Shown here piece by piece: positions 43,153 to 51,356 of a DNA stretch of 64,000 bases. Position 1 is the first letter of the stretch. The number at the start of each line of letters is the position of its first letter. Under the pieces are notes generated by a model. The model was not told the origin of the DNA and searched no databases. It saw nothing but the letters and a program-made list of their open reading frames with translations. The stretch spans positions 186,001 through 250,000 of the forward strand of contig NZ_PPED02000004.1 of the NCBI RefSeq assembly GCF_002899825.2, written 5' to 3'. The stretch is from Chryseobacterium phosphatilyticum (GTDB taxonomy: Bacteria > Bacteroidota > Bacteroidia > Flavobacteriales > Weeksellaceae). The translations under genes were made by a program, and so were the position numbers.

Positions 43153-43374
43153 TATTTCAAAAAAACCGGCCGGTTCCTTAAAGGAGTTTTTTATTTAAAA
43201 ATTAAGAATATTTTAATTTTCAAATGGCAAAGTTTAATTTTTACTTTGTAATTTTATCTTAGTTTTTAAACGTTGGGATTATTGAATGGATAATCATCAT
43301 GCTAAAAACAAAGTATATCACAATATTACATATGATTTTAAGCATATTTTAATATTAAACTTTGTTAAAGGTGA
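43153..43374. other. Intergenic region between the polysaccharide island and the carbonic-anhydrase operon
   Basis: The 333-base gap holds the imperfect terminator hairpin (43161-43192) and the promoter (43375-43403) listed separately. The rest is AT-rich, with no ORF or RNA gene that I can recognise. Confidence 0.5.
43161..43192 (+). terminator. Probable terminator of the polysaccharide island
   Basis: An AAAAAACC arm pairs imperfectly with GGAGTTTTTT (one bulged A), 9 bases after the last acyltransferase stop. A CCGGCCGG palindrome lies inside the loop. The T-rich 3' arm suits termination, but the stem is not perfect. Confidence 0.5.
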
Positions 43375-43403
43375 TTGATTCTTCAGCAAAAAGTATATTT
43401 TTG
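43375..43403 (+). promoter_or_regulatory. Promoter for the carbonic anhydrase / SulP unit
   Basis: TTG (43375-43377), 18 bases, then TATTTTTG (43396-43403) matches the Bacteroidota pattern with good spacing. Transcription would start near 43410, giving a leader of about 75 bases before the ATG at 43486. Confidence 0.7.
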
Positions 43404-43485
43404 CATGATTATTGATTTGATCTATTGATTTTAAAAATAATTTAAACGAAACAAATAATTATAAACCTTTTAAAAATTTAAAATT

Positions 43486-44154
43486 ATGTCACAATCGTAC
43501 GAAGTTATTTTTGAAAACAATAGAAAATGGGTAGAATCCAAAATATCAGAAGATCCGAATTTCTTCCACGAGCTGGCAAAAACTCAACATCCTGATTATC
43601 TGTATATCGGATGCTCAGACAGCAGAGCAACAGCGGAAGAATTGATGGGGGCAAAACCCGGAGAGGTTTTTGTTCACAGAAACATTGCTAATGTTGTCAA
43701 TACTTTAGATATGAGCTCCACAGCAGTAATCCAATATGCTGTAGAACATCTTAAAGTAAAACACATTGTAGTATGTGGGCATTATAACTGCGGGGGTGTA
43801 AAAGCAGCGATGACCCCTCAGGATCTTGGATTATTAAATCCATGGTTGAGAAATATTCGTGATGTTTACAGACTGCATCAGATCGAGCTTGATTCTATTG
43901 AAGATGAAAGCAAGCGTTATGACAGACTTGTGGAACTTAATGTTCAGGAACAGTGTATTAACGTTATCAAAATGGCATGTGTACAGGAAAGATATATTTT
44001 AGAAGAACAACCTATTGTACACGGCTGGGTATTTGACCTTAGAACGGGTAAGATCATCGATTTGGAGATTGATTTTGAGAAAATCTTGAAAGACATTCAG
44101 AAAATCTACAATCTTACAGGTTCTGATTGGGTCATGAACAAAAAGACTAAATAG
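43486..44154 (+). CDS. Beta-class carbonic anhydrase (first of two)
   Basis: Zinc enzyme interconverting CO2 and bicarbonate, 222 residues. Zinc ligands and the active-site pair are visible: IGCSDSRA (Cys43, Asp45) and VCGHYNCGGVKAA (His99, Cys102). The N-terminal helix YEVIFENNRKWVESKI and GEVFVHRNIANVV are typical. It is the first gene of a unit with a small exported protein, a SulP transporter and a second carbonic anhydrase. No export signal is seen, so it should be cytoplasmic. A strong promoter lies 83 bases upstream of its ATG. Confidence 0.96.
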   Translation: MSQSYEVIFENNRKWVESKISEDPNFFHELAKTQHPDYLYIGCSDSRATAEELMGAKPGEVFVHRNIANVVNTLDMSSTAVIQYAVEHLKVKHIVVCGHYNCGGVKAAMTPQDLGLLNPWLRNIRDVYRLHQIELDSIEDESKRYDRLVELNVQEQCINVIKMACVQERYILEEQPIVHGWVFDLRTGKIIDLEIDFEKILKDIQKIYNLTGSDWVMNKKTK

Positions 44155-44174
44155 TCTTGTAAAAAGAATGTAAA

Positions 44175-44474
44175 ATGAAATTCTGGAGTATTATTGTATT
44201 AACGTTTTTTCTGAATTTTACAGCGCTGCCAAGCATTGCTGCGGTAGCAGGCTGGGATATTCTGAGAACGAATATAATAGTCAATGAAGAAGAGCCACAT
44301 TCTCATCCATCCTCATTAATTGTGTATGAAAAGACGCTTCCAAAACCTTTGGATGTCTTTGATTATCTGAAGTTTTCAGAACCTGACCCTCAGGGTGTGT
44401 CTTTTGTACCGCTGGATGATTCTTTTCATCTGGCTCCCTTACTTACTATATTTTCTCCGCCTCCGGAAGCTTAA
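44175..44474 (+). CDS. Small exported protein of unknown function
   Basis: The 99-residue protein has a clear signal peptide (KFWSIIVLTFFLNFTALPSIAAVAG) and a short mature part. That part contains the His-rich EEPHSHPSS and ends in proline-rich FSPPPEA. I do not recognise a family. It lies 20 bases after the first carbonic anhydrase and 148 before the SulP transporter, so it is probably co-transcribed with this module. A metal-binding or transporter-accessory role is a guess based on the His residues and context only. Confidence 0.65.
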   Translation: MKFWSIIVLTFFLNFTALPSIAAVAGWDILRTNIIVNEEEPHSHPSSLIVYEKTLPKPLDVFDYLKFSEPDPQGVSFVPLDDSFHLAPLLTIFSPPPEA

Positions 44475-44622
44475 TTTTAAAGTATAATTAGATTTTTTTA
44501 TAGTTATTCCTGTCTTTTTTAGGCAGTGGATATCATGTGCGTGCTTTAAAATTAAATTTCCAATCTTTTATAATTGATGATTTAGAGATAAATCGATCGG
44601 TTATAATATTCTCAAAAATATC

Positions 44623-46215
44623 ATGAAAAAAACATCATTTTTAGGAGGAATCAAGGAGAATTTCCCTTCTGGACTCGTTGTATTCTTAGTAGCACTCCCT
44701 CTGTGTTTAGGGATTGCTCTGGCATCCGGCGCACCACCGTTATCCGGGGTTATAGCAGGGATTGTAGGAGGACTTGTTGTTGGATTTCTTAGTAATTCCA
44801 ACATCTCCGTTTCAGGGCCCGCTGCAGGCCTTACGGCGATTGTTCTTACCGCAATCACTGATCTTGGAGCATTTGAACTGTTCCTTTGCGCTGGTATCAT
44901 TGCAGGGCTCATTCAATTGGTTTTAGGATTCATAAGAGCAGGAAGTATTTCAAATTATTTTCCCAATAACGTTATTGAGGGAATGCTTGCCGCTATCGGT
45001 ATTATTATTATTTTAAAACAAATTCCTCATGCGCTTGGATATGACAAAGATCACGAAGGCCATGAAAGTCTTTTCGATAATGGGATCAATTTCAATTACT
45101 TCAATGAACTGATTAACGATATTCACGCAGGAGCAATCATCATAACGCTGGTATCTGTTGCCATTCTTATTGCATGGGATAAAGTATCGGTTTTAAAAAG
45201 AATGAAAATGCTTCCGGGGGCTTTAGTGGCAGTTGTTGCCGGAATATTAATCAATGAACTGTTCAAAATGTCCGGAAGTTCTTTGGCTATTGCGAAGGAA
45301 CATTTGGTACTATTACCTGTTCCAAAAACACTGGATGACTTTAAGAATCTGATCACTATGCCTGATTTCGCAGGATTTACGAATCCTAAAGTATGGATCG
45401 TAGGAGCAACTATTGCCATTGTAGCTTCTATTGAAACTTTACTTTGTATTGAAGCATCGGATAGATTAGACAAACAAAGAAGGATCACAGACACTAACCT
45501 TGAACTGAAAGCACAAGGAATAGGAAACCTGATAAGCTCTTTCATCGGAGGGCTTCCAATGACTTCTGTGGTGGTAAGAAGTTCTGCTAATGCCAATGCC
45601 GGAGCTACATCTAAATCATCAGCAATGATCCATGGTGTATTATTACTGGTATGTGTACTTACCATACCTTTCATCCTCAATCTCATTCCACTTGCCACTC
45701 TTGCTGCCGTATTAATTTTAGTAGGGTATAAACTGGCAAAGCCGGCTACTTTCAAGCACTTCTGGCATCTTGGAAAATTCCAGTTTGTTCCATTCGTTGC
45801 AACGGTTGTAGCCGTGGTAGCAACAGATTTGCTAAAAGGAGTGGGAATTGGTCTTGCCATCTCTATTTTCTATATCCTTCAGGGAAATATGAAAAGAGCG
45901 TATTATTTAAGCAGAGAAAAACTGGATGATGCAGATGGAATCAAGATCAAACTGGCTGAGGAAGTTTCATTTTTAAATAAAGCCGCTATTAAAAAAACGC
46001 TTAAAAATATCAAACCTAATTCTACTGTAACTATTGATGCGAGAGATACCTCATACATTGCTACAGATGTTCTGGAGATGATTCAGGATTTTGCCAATAT
46101 ACGGGCAAAAGAAGAAGATATCAATGTAGAGCTTTTAGGCTTCAAAACTTCATACAGAGATTATGAAAGAAGCGAAGACTCTCACATATTAATTACTCAC
46201 AAAAGAGCTATGTAA
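44623..46215 (+). CDS. SulP-family inorganic anion transporter (probable bicarbonate)
   Basis: The 530-residue membrane protein has the SulP start GIKENFPSGLVVFLVALPLCLGIALASGAPP. ISVSGPAAGLTAIVL follows, then about 12 membrane segments, the conserved SFIGGLPMTSVVVRSSANANAGATS and a C-terminal STAS domain (about 440-530, with TVTIDARDTSYIATDVLEMIQDF). Family members move sulfate, bicarbonate or other anions. Two flanking carbonic anhydrases argue for bicarbonate. No sulfur-assimilation gene is nearby. It shares an apparent transcription unit with the carbonic anhydrases. Confidence 0.9.
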   Translation: MKKTSFLGGIKENFPSGLVVFLVALPLCLGIALASGAPPLSGVIAGIVGGLVVGFLSNSNISVSGPAAGLTAIVLTAITDLGAFELFLCAGIIAGLIQLVLGFIRAGSISNYFPNNVIEGMLAAIGIIIILKQIPHALGYDKDHEGHESLFDNGINFNYFNELINDIHAGAIIITLVSVAILIAWDKVSVLKRMKMLPGALVAVVAGILINELFKMSGSSLAIAKEHLVLLPVPKTLDDFKNLITMPDFAGFTNPKVWIVGATIAIVASIETLLCIEASDRLDKQRRITDTNLELKAQGIGNLISSFIGGLPMTSVVVRSSANANAGATSKSSAMIHGVLLLVCVLTIPFILNLIPLATLAAVLILVGYKLAKPATFKHFWHLGKFQFVPFVATVVAVVATDLLKGVGIGLAISIFYILQGNMKRAYYLSREKLDDADGIKIKLAEEVSFLNKAAIKKTLKNIKPNSTVTIDARDTSYIATDVLEMIQDFANIRAKEEDINVELLGFKTSYRDYERSEDSHILITHKRAM

Positions 46216-46267
46216 GCTCATTTATTATCAATTATTTTTTAACTTTAAATTCAAACAATACAATTAT

Positions 46268-46903
46268 ATGAAAGCACATACATACGAAACTCAATCAACA
46301 ATTACTCCTGAAAAAGCATTAGAATTTTTAAAGGAAGGTAACCAAAGGTTTGTCAACAATCTTAAAGCAAACAGAGATCTTCTGGAGCAGGTAAATGCTA
46401 CCCGTGAAGGACAGTGGCCTTTTGCTGTAGTTTTAAGTTGCATAGACAGCCGTACTTCTGCAGAGCTAATTTTTGATCAGGGGCTGGGAGATGTGTTCAG
46501 TATCAGAATTGCCGGTAATTTTGTTAATCAGGACATTCTTGGTTCAATGGAATTCGGTTGTAATGTTGCAGGTTCTAAACTGATCGTAGTTCTGGGCCAT
46601 ACGAAATGCGGAGCATTAAAAGGAGGTCTTGATGCAGCACAGATTGAAGGAATGGGAATGGATAACCTAAACCACCTGATCAATCATTTTAGCCCAATCA
46701 TCGATGAAGTGATTGAAGAAAATGAAGAGCGCTCGTCAAAAAACAGTGCACTATTGGAAAGACTTAATCAGCAGAACGTAAAAAATGCAATTGAGGATAT
46801 CCGTAAACAAAGCTCTACTCTTAAAAATCTTGAAGCAGAGGGTAAAATTAAAATTGTTGGAGCCAATTATGATGTTGAAACCGGTGCCGTAACCTGGTTA
46901 TAA
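46268..46903 (+). CDS. Beta-class carbonic anhydrase (second of two)
   Basis: The 211-residue zinc enzyme has VLSCIDSRTSAELIFDQGLG (Cys58, Asp60) and VLGHTKCGALKGGL (His111, Cys114), so the ligand set is complete. It is clearly diverged from the first carbonic anhydrase. The two belong to different beta-CA subgroups, one with CSDSR and one with CIDSR plus the longer N terminus. It lies 52 bases after the SulP gene and is followed by a strong terminator. No signal peptide is seen. Confidence 0.96.
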   Translation: MKAHTYETQSTITPEKALEFLKEGNQRFVNNLKANRDLLEQVNATREGQWPFAVVLSCIDSRTSAELIFDQGLGDVFSIRIAGNFVNQDILGSMEFGCNVAGSKLIVVLGHTKCGALKGGLDAAQIEGMGMDNLNHLINHFSPIIDEVIEENEERSSKNSALLERLNQQNVKNAIEDIRKQSSTLKNLEAEGKIKIVGANYDVETGAVTWL

Positions 46904-47009
46904 GATTATTAAATTATCCATATTTCAGCTAGCTAGTACAAAAAATAATATAAAACAGAGCTTTGCTCTGGTCAAATTGATTGGAAATCAAATTTTAAAG
47001 CACAACAAC

Positions 47010-47035
47010 AAGGCCATCGGAAATCCGATGGCCTT
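47010..47035 (+). terminator. Terminator of the carbonic anhydrase / SulP unit
   Basis: An 11-bp perfect stem (AAGGCCATCGG / CCGATGGCCTT) has a 4-base loop and is followed by TATTTTTAT. It lies about 106 bases after the second carbonic anhydrase stop, between that gene and the convergent pth. Confidence 0.88.
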
Positions 47036-47070
47036 TATTTTTATCGCAATTGGGTTTTGTAATAGTATTC

Positions 47071-47634
47071 CTACTTTCCGTTAAATGCTGACATGGTATT
47101 ATTGATACCAGCAAAAACAAAAGAAAGACTCGCTTTGGAAAAGGTTTCAATTCTTTCAGAGAGTGTTTTTGCTTCTTCTTCACTCCAGGTTCCTAATACG
47201 TAATCAACCTGACGGCCGGCTGCAAAATCAGCAGATATCCCGAAACGAAGCCTCGCATAATTTTGAGTCTGCAATACTTCATTAATATTTTTTAGCCCGT
47301 TATGACCTGCATCGGAACCTTTCCCCTTCATTCTTAATGTTCCAAAAGGAAGTGCAAGATCATCCGTCACAATCAGTACATTTTCTAAAGGGATATTTTC
47401 TTTCTGCATCCAGTATCTTACAGCATTTCCTGAAAGATTCATATAGGTATCCGGTTTAAGGACGAAAACTTTTCTGCCCTTGTGTTTACCTTCTGCCATC
47501 CAGCCAAAGTTTGCGGTATTGAATGATACATCCATGGATTCCGCAATTTTCTCTGCTACTTTAAAACCTATATTGTGTCGGGTATTTTCGTATTCTGCGC
47601 CTTTGTTTCCCAGGCCAACTATTAAATATTTCAT
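47071..47634 (-). CDS. pth: Peptidyl-tRNA hydrolase
   Basis: Releases tRNA from peptidyl-tRNA dropped by ribosomes. The 187 residues are typical. Landmarks are IVGLGNKGAEYENTRHNIGF (Asn and catalytic His), KPDTYMNLSGNAV, IVTDDLALPFG (Asp) and GSDAGHNGLKNI. It stands alone on the minus strand between two terminators, separate from its frequent rplY partner. Confidence 0.96.
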   Translation of the reverse strand: MKYLIVGLGNKGAEYENTRHNIGFKVAEKIAESMDVSFNTANFGWMAEGKHKGRKVFVLKPDTYMNLSGNAVRYWMQKENIPLENVLIVTDDLALPFGTLRMKGKGSDAGHNGLKNINEVLQTQNYARLRFGISADFAAGRQVDYVLGTWSEEEAKTLSERIETFSKASLSFVFAGINNTMSAFNGK

Positions 47635-47671
47635 CAGAAATTTTTTGCAAAATTAAGAGATAAAAAATAAA

Positions 47672-47698
47672 AAACTCAATCTTCGGAAGATTGAGTTT
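47672..47698 (-). terminator. Terminator for the lipoprotein gene at 47720-48655
   Basis: A 12-bp perfect stem (AAACTCAATCTT / AAGATTGAGTTT) has a 3-base loop. On the minus strand it is followed by a long T-rich run, 22 bases after the upstream gene's stop. It separates that gene from pth. Confidence 0.88.
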
Positions 47699-47719
47699 AA
47701 ATATTCTTAAAAAAGGATT

Positions 47720-48655
47720 TTACTGAGGTTTATAAATATAATTAACACCATATCCTTTTGTCATGTAGGTTTGAGGATCATAAACATAGTTTGTACTCTT
47801 TACAATCGGAGTTGGAATAGGTGGCGAAAGATCTGTCACCGACCATCTCTTAGGGTTGTTTGGAGAAAGAATAAGACTTTCTTTATCATTAATTACCGTA
47901 GACAATAATCTTGAAAGCTTGTAAGCATGAGGCAATAACGTGAATGGACTTATCTGATCATCATAAGCATAATACTCATAGCTATATTTTGTGGTTGGCG
48001 CACCAAACACATCTCCGGCTCCTAAAGGTCCATAATGTCTTACTACTTTAGAGACATTATCCCCTACGTAGGTATATCGTGTTTTTGAATATGCTGTAAA
48101 AGCAAAAGTTGTTCCTGCTGCATCAGGACCATTTCTCATAATGATAGAATCTAATTTTGCTGTACTGTTATTATAGTACACATTATATAAAGTCTTTTCT
48201 TTTCTTAGCAAAGTCTGTGGTCCCGGTGTTGTTGCCGGTGGAACAGGTGGTGGTCTTCTAAAAATAGAACGATTTTCAGAAATCTTATCTATTTTATTAT
48301 TAGGTCCGTACGTGAACAATTGAGTATATGATACACTGTCCTTATCTAGTTTTCCGTTTCCATCAAGATCCAGGAAACCATTGAAGTTAATTTGGCTGAT
48401 TTTATCACCACTGTACATAATGTCTGTAACCGATGCACTATCTGTAATTACTTTATTAACCAGAAGCCCACTATAAAAGTATTCGGCTATGGTATCTTTA
48501 TCTGTAATTTCTCTATATAATGCTCTGGGACCAGATAAACCTCCTGTGTTATTCAGATCCAGCAAAGGATTTCCTTCCTCATCTAATAAGCTTTTGCAGG
48601 AGTGTATTGAGGAAAAGCCTGCTATTAATAAAATAAAATAGAAAATTTGTTTCAT
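47720..48655 (-). CDS. Lipoprotein of unknown function (paralogue of 48752-49633)
   Basis: The 311-residue protein has a signal peptide and lipobox IHSC, giving lipidated Cys20. DLDGNGKLDKDS near residue 100 looks like a calcium-type acidic loop. A proline-rich segment (RRPPPVPPATTPGPQ) sits mid-protein. The C-terminal half has many short tyrosine strands (YSYEYYAYDDQISPFTLLPHAYKLSRLL) and SPNNPKRW, both shared with the next gene. I do not recognise a named domain; YD-like beta repeats are suggested. A TATATTTG box (minus strand, 48681-48688) lies 26 bases upstream. Confidence 0.75.
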   Translation of the reverse strand: MKQIFYFILLIAGFSSIHSCKSLLDEEGNPLLDLNNTGGLSGPRALYREITDKDTIAEYFYSGLLVNKVITDSASVTDIMYSGDKISQINFNGFLDLDGNGKLDKDSVSYTQLFTYGPNNKIDKISENRSIFRRPPPVPPATTPGPQTLLRKEKTLYNVYYNNSTAKLDSIIMRNGPDAAGTTFAFTAYSKTRYTYVGDNVSKVVRHYGPLGAGDVFGAPTTKYSYEYYAYDDQISPFTLLPHAYKLSRLLSTVINDKESLILSPNNPKRWSVTDLSPPIPTPIVKSTNYVYDPQTYMTKGYGVNYIYKPQ

Positions 48656-48680
48656 TTCCTGATAATTGATTATTTTTTGA

Positions 48681-48688
48681 CAAATATA
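48681..48688 (-). promoter_or_regulatory. Candidate -7 box for the lipoprotein gene at 47720-48655
   Basis: CAAATATA on the plus strand reads TATATTTG on the minus strand, 26 bases before the ATG. No TTG is found at the expected -33 distance. Confidence 0.4.
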
Positions 48689-48751
48689 ATTTTTTTATAT
48701 TAAAATTATATGATTATTTATATTCTAAGTAATATCGTGGCTACAGTCTTC

Positions 48752-49633
48752 CTAAAAATTTTTGTAGGTATACGCCACTTTCTGATTTTTCTCAACCGTT
48801 GGGTATCCCTGATTGTCATAACTATAACTTTGGGCAGTATTAACCGAAGGTTTTAATGGAATTTCAATATACATTGAAGTTGGATTATTCGGAGATGCCT
48901 TATAGAAATGAGCCGGATCTATTAAACTTCGGACGATGGAATACGTTTTGGGAAGAGTAGAAAACGGGCTTTTGTGATTATCATAGTTTTGAAAGCTATA
49001 TTTGGACTGAGTTGCTGTACCCATATTCGGATTTCCATTGATATCCAGTATTCCTTTTGAACAGATCGTCTGGAAAATATTTTCTCCGTTATAGGTAAAG
49101 GCATATTCAATAAATTTATTGTATGCACTGATTCCTCCTTCTTTTCTTTTCTCCAGAATTTTAGATAATTTGCCTGAAGTGACATCATAAGTAAAAGTAT
49201 AATCACTTAAATATGAGAGTCCGGCATTCGGATTTGTAGCAATACAGGTTGCATTGTAAATTTGCCCTTTGCTATCCGGAGTGATATCAAAAACATATTT
49301 AAAACTTGTAGATGAGGAACTTACAAAGCTTATCGTCTTAATGTCTTTCTTTTTATTATCAGCTCCTATGGTATAGGTTAAAGTTGCGGTATAGCTGGCA
49401 CCGGAAGCAGATGTTTCATCTTTAAAAATTGCCTGATCCAATATTCCTGCGGTGCTTACATATTCTTCCTGGGAAACATTGTTTACAGAAACCTTTTCTA
49501 AAATTTTTGGAGGGGGAACCCCCGGATCCGGATTAGGAATTGATTCCGTAGGATCTGCAGTAGTATTACATGAAGCCAGCATACCAAAAATAGCAATACC
49601 GGCAAATAGTTTAAGAAAATAGTTTTTCGCCAT
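48752..49633 (-). CDS. Lipoprotein of unknown function (paralogue of 47720-48655)
   Basis: The 293-residue protein has a signal peptide with lipobox LASC (Cys22) and a proline-rich linker (ESIPNPDPGVPPPKI). A beta-rich body follows, with YSFQNYDNHKSPFSTLPKTYSIVRSL and SPNNPTSMY. These last two stretches align with the neighbour at 47720-48655, so the two are duplicates. Each has its own upstream region, and TATATTTG on the minus strand (49656-49663) is a candidate -7 box. It is likely an outer-membrane or surface protein. Function is unknown. Confidence 0.75.
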   Translation of the reverse strand: MAKNYFLKLFAGIAIFGMLASCNTTADPTESIPNPDPGVPPPKILEKVSVNNVSQEEYVSTAGILDQAIFKDETSASGASYTATLTYTIGADNKKKDIKTISFVSSSSTSFKYVFDITPDSKGQIYNATCIATNPNAGLSYLSDYTFTYDVTSGKLSKILEKRKEGGISAYNKFIEYAFTYNGENIFQTICSKGILDINGNPNMGTATQSKYSFQNYDNHKSPFSTLPKTYSIVRSLIDPAHFYKASPNNPTSMYIEIPLKPSVNTAQSYSYDNQGYPTVEKNQKVAYTYKNF

Positions 49634-49734
49634 AGAAAATTAGTTTTAACATCTTCAAATATAATTCAATTTTCGATAAAACCGATTAATTTTTGCAGAC
49701 AAATTCACAATAAATAAAGATAATAAACAAAAAA

Positions 49735-49761
49735 AATCTAAAAACATAACGTTTTTAGATT
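49735..49761 (-). terminator. Terminator of the three-gene secreted-protein operon
   Basis: An 11-bp perfect stem (AATCTAAAAAC / GTTTTTAGATT) has a 5-base loop. On the minus strand it runs into eight Ts, 31 bases after the stop at 49793. Confidence 0.88.
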
Positions 49762-49792
49762 CTTAATTATTGTTTATTATGAAAATTAAAAA

Positions 49793-50524
49793 TTAATAAG
49801 GTTGTAATACAGAAGTTGTCAAAACGGATTGAGACATGTCATTACTAAGGAATGTACCATCAACCGCTCTTCCTATTCCCAATATATTATTACTGATCGT
49901 TCTTTTTATACAGGCAACTTTTACAACATACTTGTTTTTAGGAGTAAGATTAGCAAGGGTAGCATTAAGATTAAAAATTTTATACGCTCCTTTTTCACCC
50001 AGCAAAACATCTGTTCTTACTGCTTTCAGTGCATCATCCACAAAAACCCCGCACGCAAAACTTGACGCATCTGTTTCCGTTTTCTGAACAGTAGTCTGAA
50101 AAGAAAATGTCACCTTATTGTTGCTGTTTGTCACAGAAAAAGTATCTGAATTCCCGGGTAGTACACTCCAACCATTAATAGAATCCCCATCATTGTAAGG
50201 AACGGGGCTACCATTTCCTGTAAATGAAACTCCGGTCTGATCTGCTGTCGTATTGATTGAAAACAAAGACATACTCCCTTGTCCGTCTGCAATTTTAATA
50301 CTTTTCCAATCGTTGGCCTGCATTTCTGAGTTGTTATGAAAAATTTCTCCTGCATTTCCCGCCGATCCTTTCAATAAATCTGTTCCTCCAGTTCTTATCT
50401 CTTTTCTTACATTTAAATCACCGTTTACGTCTAGTGTATTGACAGGATTTGCCGTATTAATTCCGATTTGAGCGTTTACCCATCCGATCATCAGTAAGAA
50501 TGGAGTAAAAAATATTTTTTTCAT
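49793..50524 (-). CDS. Secreted surface-type protein, tandem copy 3
   Basis: The 243-residue protein has a signal peptide ending near VNAQ. The head motif IGINTANPVNTLDVNGDLNVRKEI follows, common in flavobacterial surface and phage-tail-like proteins, then GSAGNAGEIF and a beta-rich body. Its C-terminal part FACGVFVDDALKAVRTDVLL and IGRAVDGTFLSND aligns with the two upstream genes. It is the last of three related genes in one operon. Possibly an adhesin-like or surface-assembled protein. Function is unknown. Confidence 0.75.
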   Translation of the reverse strand: MKKIFFTPFLLMIGWVNAQIGINTANPVNTLDVNGDLNVRKEIRTGGTDLLKGSAGNAGEIFHNNSEMQANDWKSIKIADGQGSMSLFSINTTADQTGVSFTGNGSPVPYNDGDSINGWSVLPGNSDTFSVTNSNNKVTFSFQTTVQKTETDASSFACGVFVDDALKAVRTDVLLGEKGAYKIFNLNATLANLTPKNKYVVKVACIKRTISNNILGIGRAVDGTFLSNDMSQSVLTTSVLQPY

Positions 50525-50533
50525 AATTGTTTT

Positions 50534-51352
50534 TTAGTTTATTATCGGATTAAATACTTGCGGAACTTCATAAACATCCACTTTTAAAGAGGATTGTGCA
50601 ATAAAGTTGTTAATATTGGTACTCGTATTTTTTCCAATAGCCAGCTTTTTAGAAGTATCGCCATATGATGCAAGTCTCGAACATGCTACACTTACTGTAT
50701 GGTCTCCTTTGGAAAGGTTGGCTACAATTCCGATTTGGTTGTGAGTAAGGAAAGGATACTGAGAATTAATTGCCTTTAAATTCCTTTGTCTCATATTAAT
50801 CAGCTTATTATCGACAAAAATACCACAGGTATAGTCTATAGAAGTATCTGGGGAACCATTACCCGCAAAATTTGCCTGTACAACAGTTTCAAACTGAAAA
50901 TAAGCCTTACTCTCAGTACTAAACACACTGATTGTTTGAGAAAGACCATCAATTTTTTTAAATCCTTTCAATGTACTGATATCTGCCCCTTTGGTAAAGG
51001 TAGCTCCTTTAGAAGTGGTCATAACAGGTTCTTCAGAAGTTAAAAACTCAATCCCGTTTTTATCTGAGAAGGAGTTATTGAATATCAGATAAAACTTGTT
51101 TGGTTCATATTCGGGAATACGAAGTGTTTTCCAAATAGGGGCATAGCCTTCACCCTGAGAAACAAGAAGTTGATCATTTTTCCCTTCTGAAAGTGTATTA
51201 TCCGTGGTATTCGATACCATTATTTTCTTTCTTAAATTCGCATCACCATTTACATCAAGTTTTGCTTTTGGAGAATCTGTATTAATGCCTATCTGAGCAG
51301 ACAACATCAATCCTGAAAAAAGGAATAAAGTTGATATTATATTTTTCATCAC
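50534..51352 (-). CDS. Secreted surface-type protein, tandem copy 2
   Basis: The 272-residue paralogue has a signal peptide (FLFSGLMLSAQ). It continues with IGINTDSPKAKLDVNGDANL, then LLVSQGEGYAPIWKTLRIPE shared with copy 1, and CGIFVDNKLINMRQRNLKA. The end carries AIGKNTSTNINNFIAQSSLKVDVYEV. It is spaced 9 and 4 bases from its neighbours. Divergence is highest in the middle, which would fit variable surface exposure, but that is inference. Confidence 0.75.
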   Translation of the reverse strand: MMKNIISTLFLFSGLMLSAQIGINTDSPKAKLDVNGDANLRKKIMVSNTTDNTLSEGKNDQLLVSQGEGYAPIWKTLRIPEYEPNKFYLIFNNSFSDKNGIEFLTSEEPVMTTSKGATFTKGADISTLKGFKKIDGLSQTISVFSTESKAYFQFETVVQANFAGNGSPDTSIDYTCGIFVDNKLINMRQRNLKAINSQYPFLTHNQIGIVANLSKGDHTVSVACSRLASYGDTSKKLAIGKNTSTNINNFIAQSSLKVDVYEVPQVFNPIIN

Positions 51353-51356
51353 TTGA

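Noticed and set aside
45123..45860. 245-codon minus-strand ORF within the SulP gene
   Set aside because: It is entirely antisense to a clearly conserved SulP coding region and has no recognisable domain.
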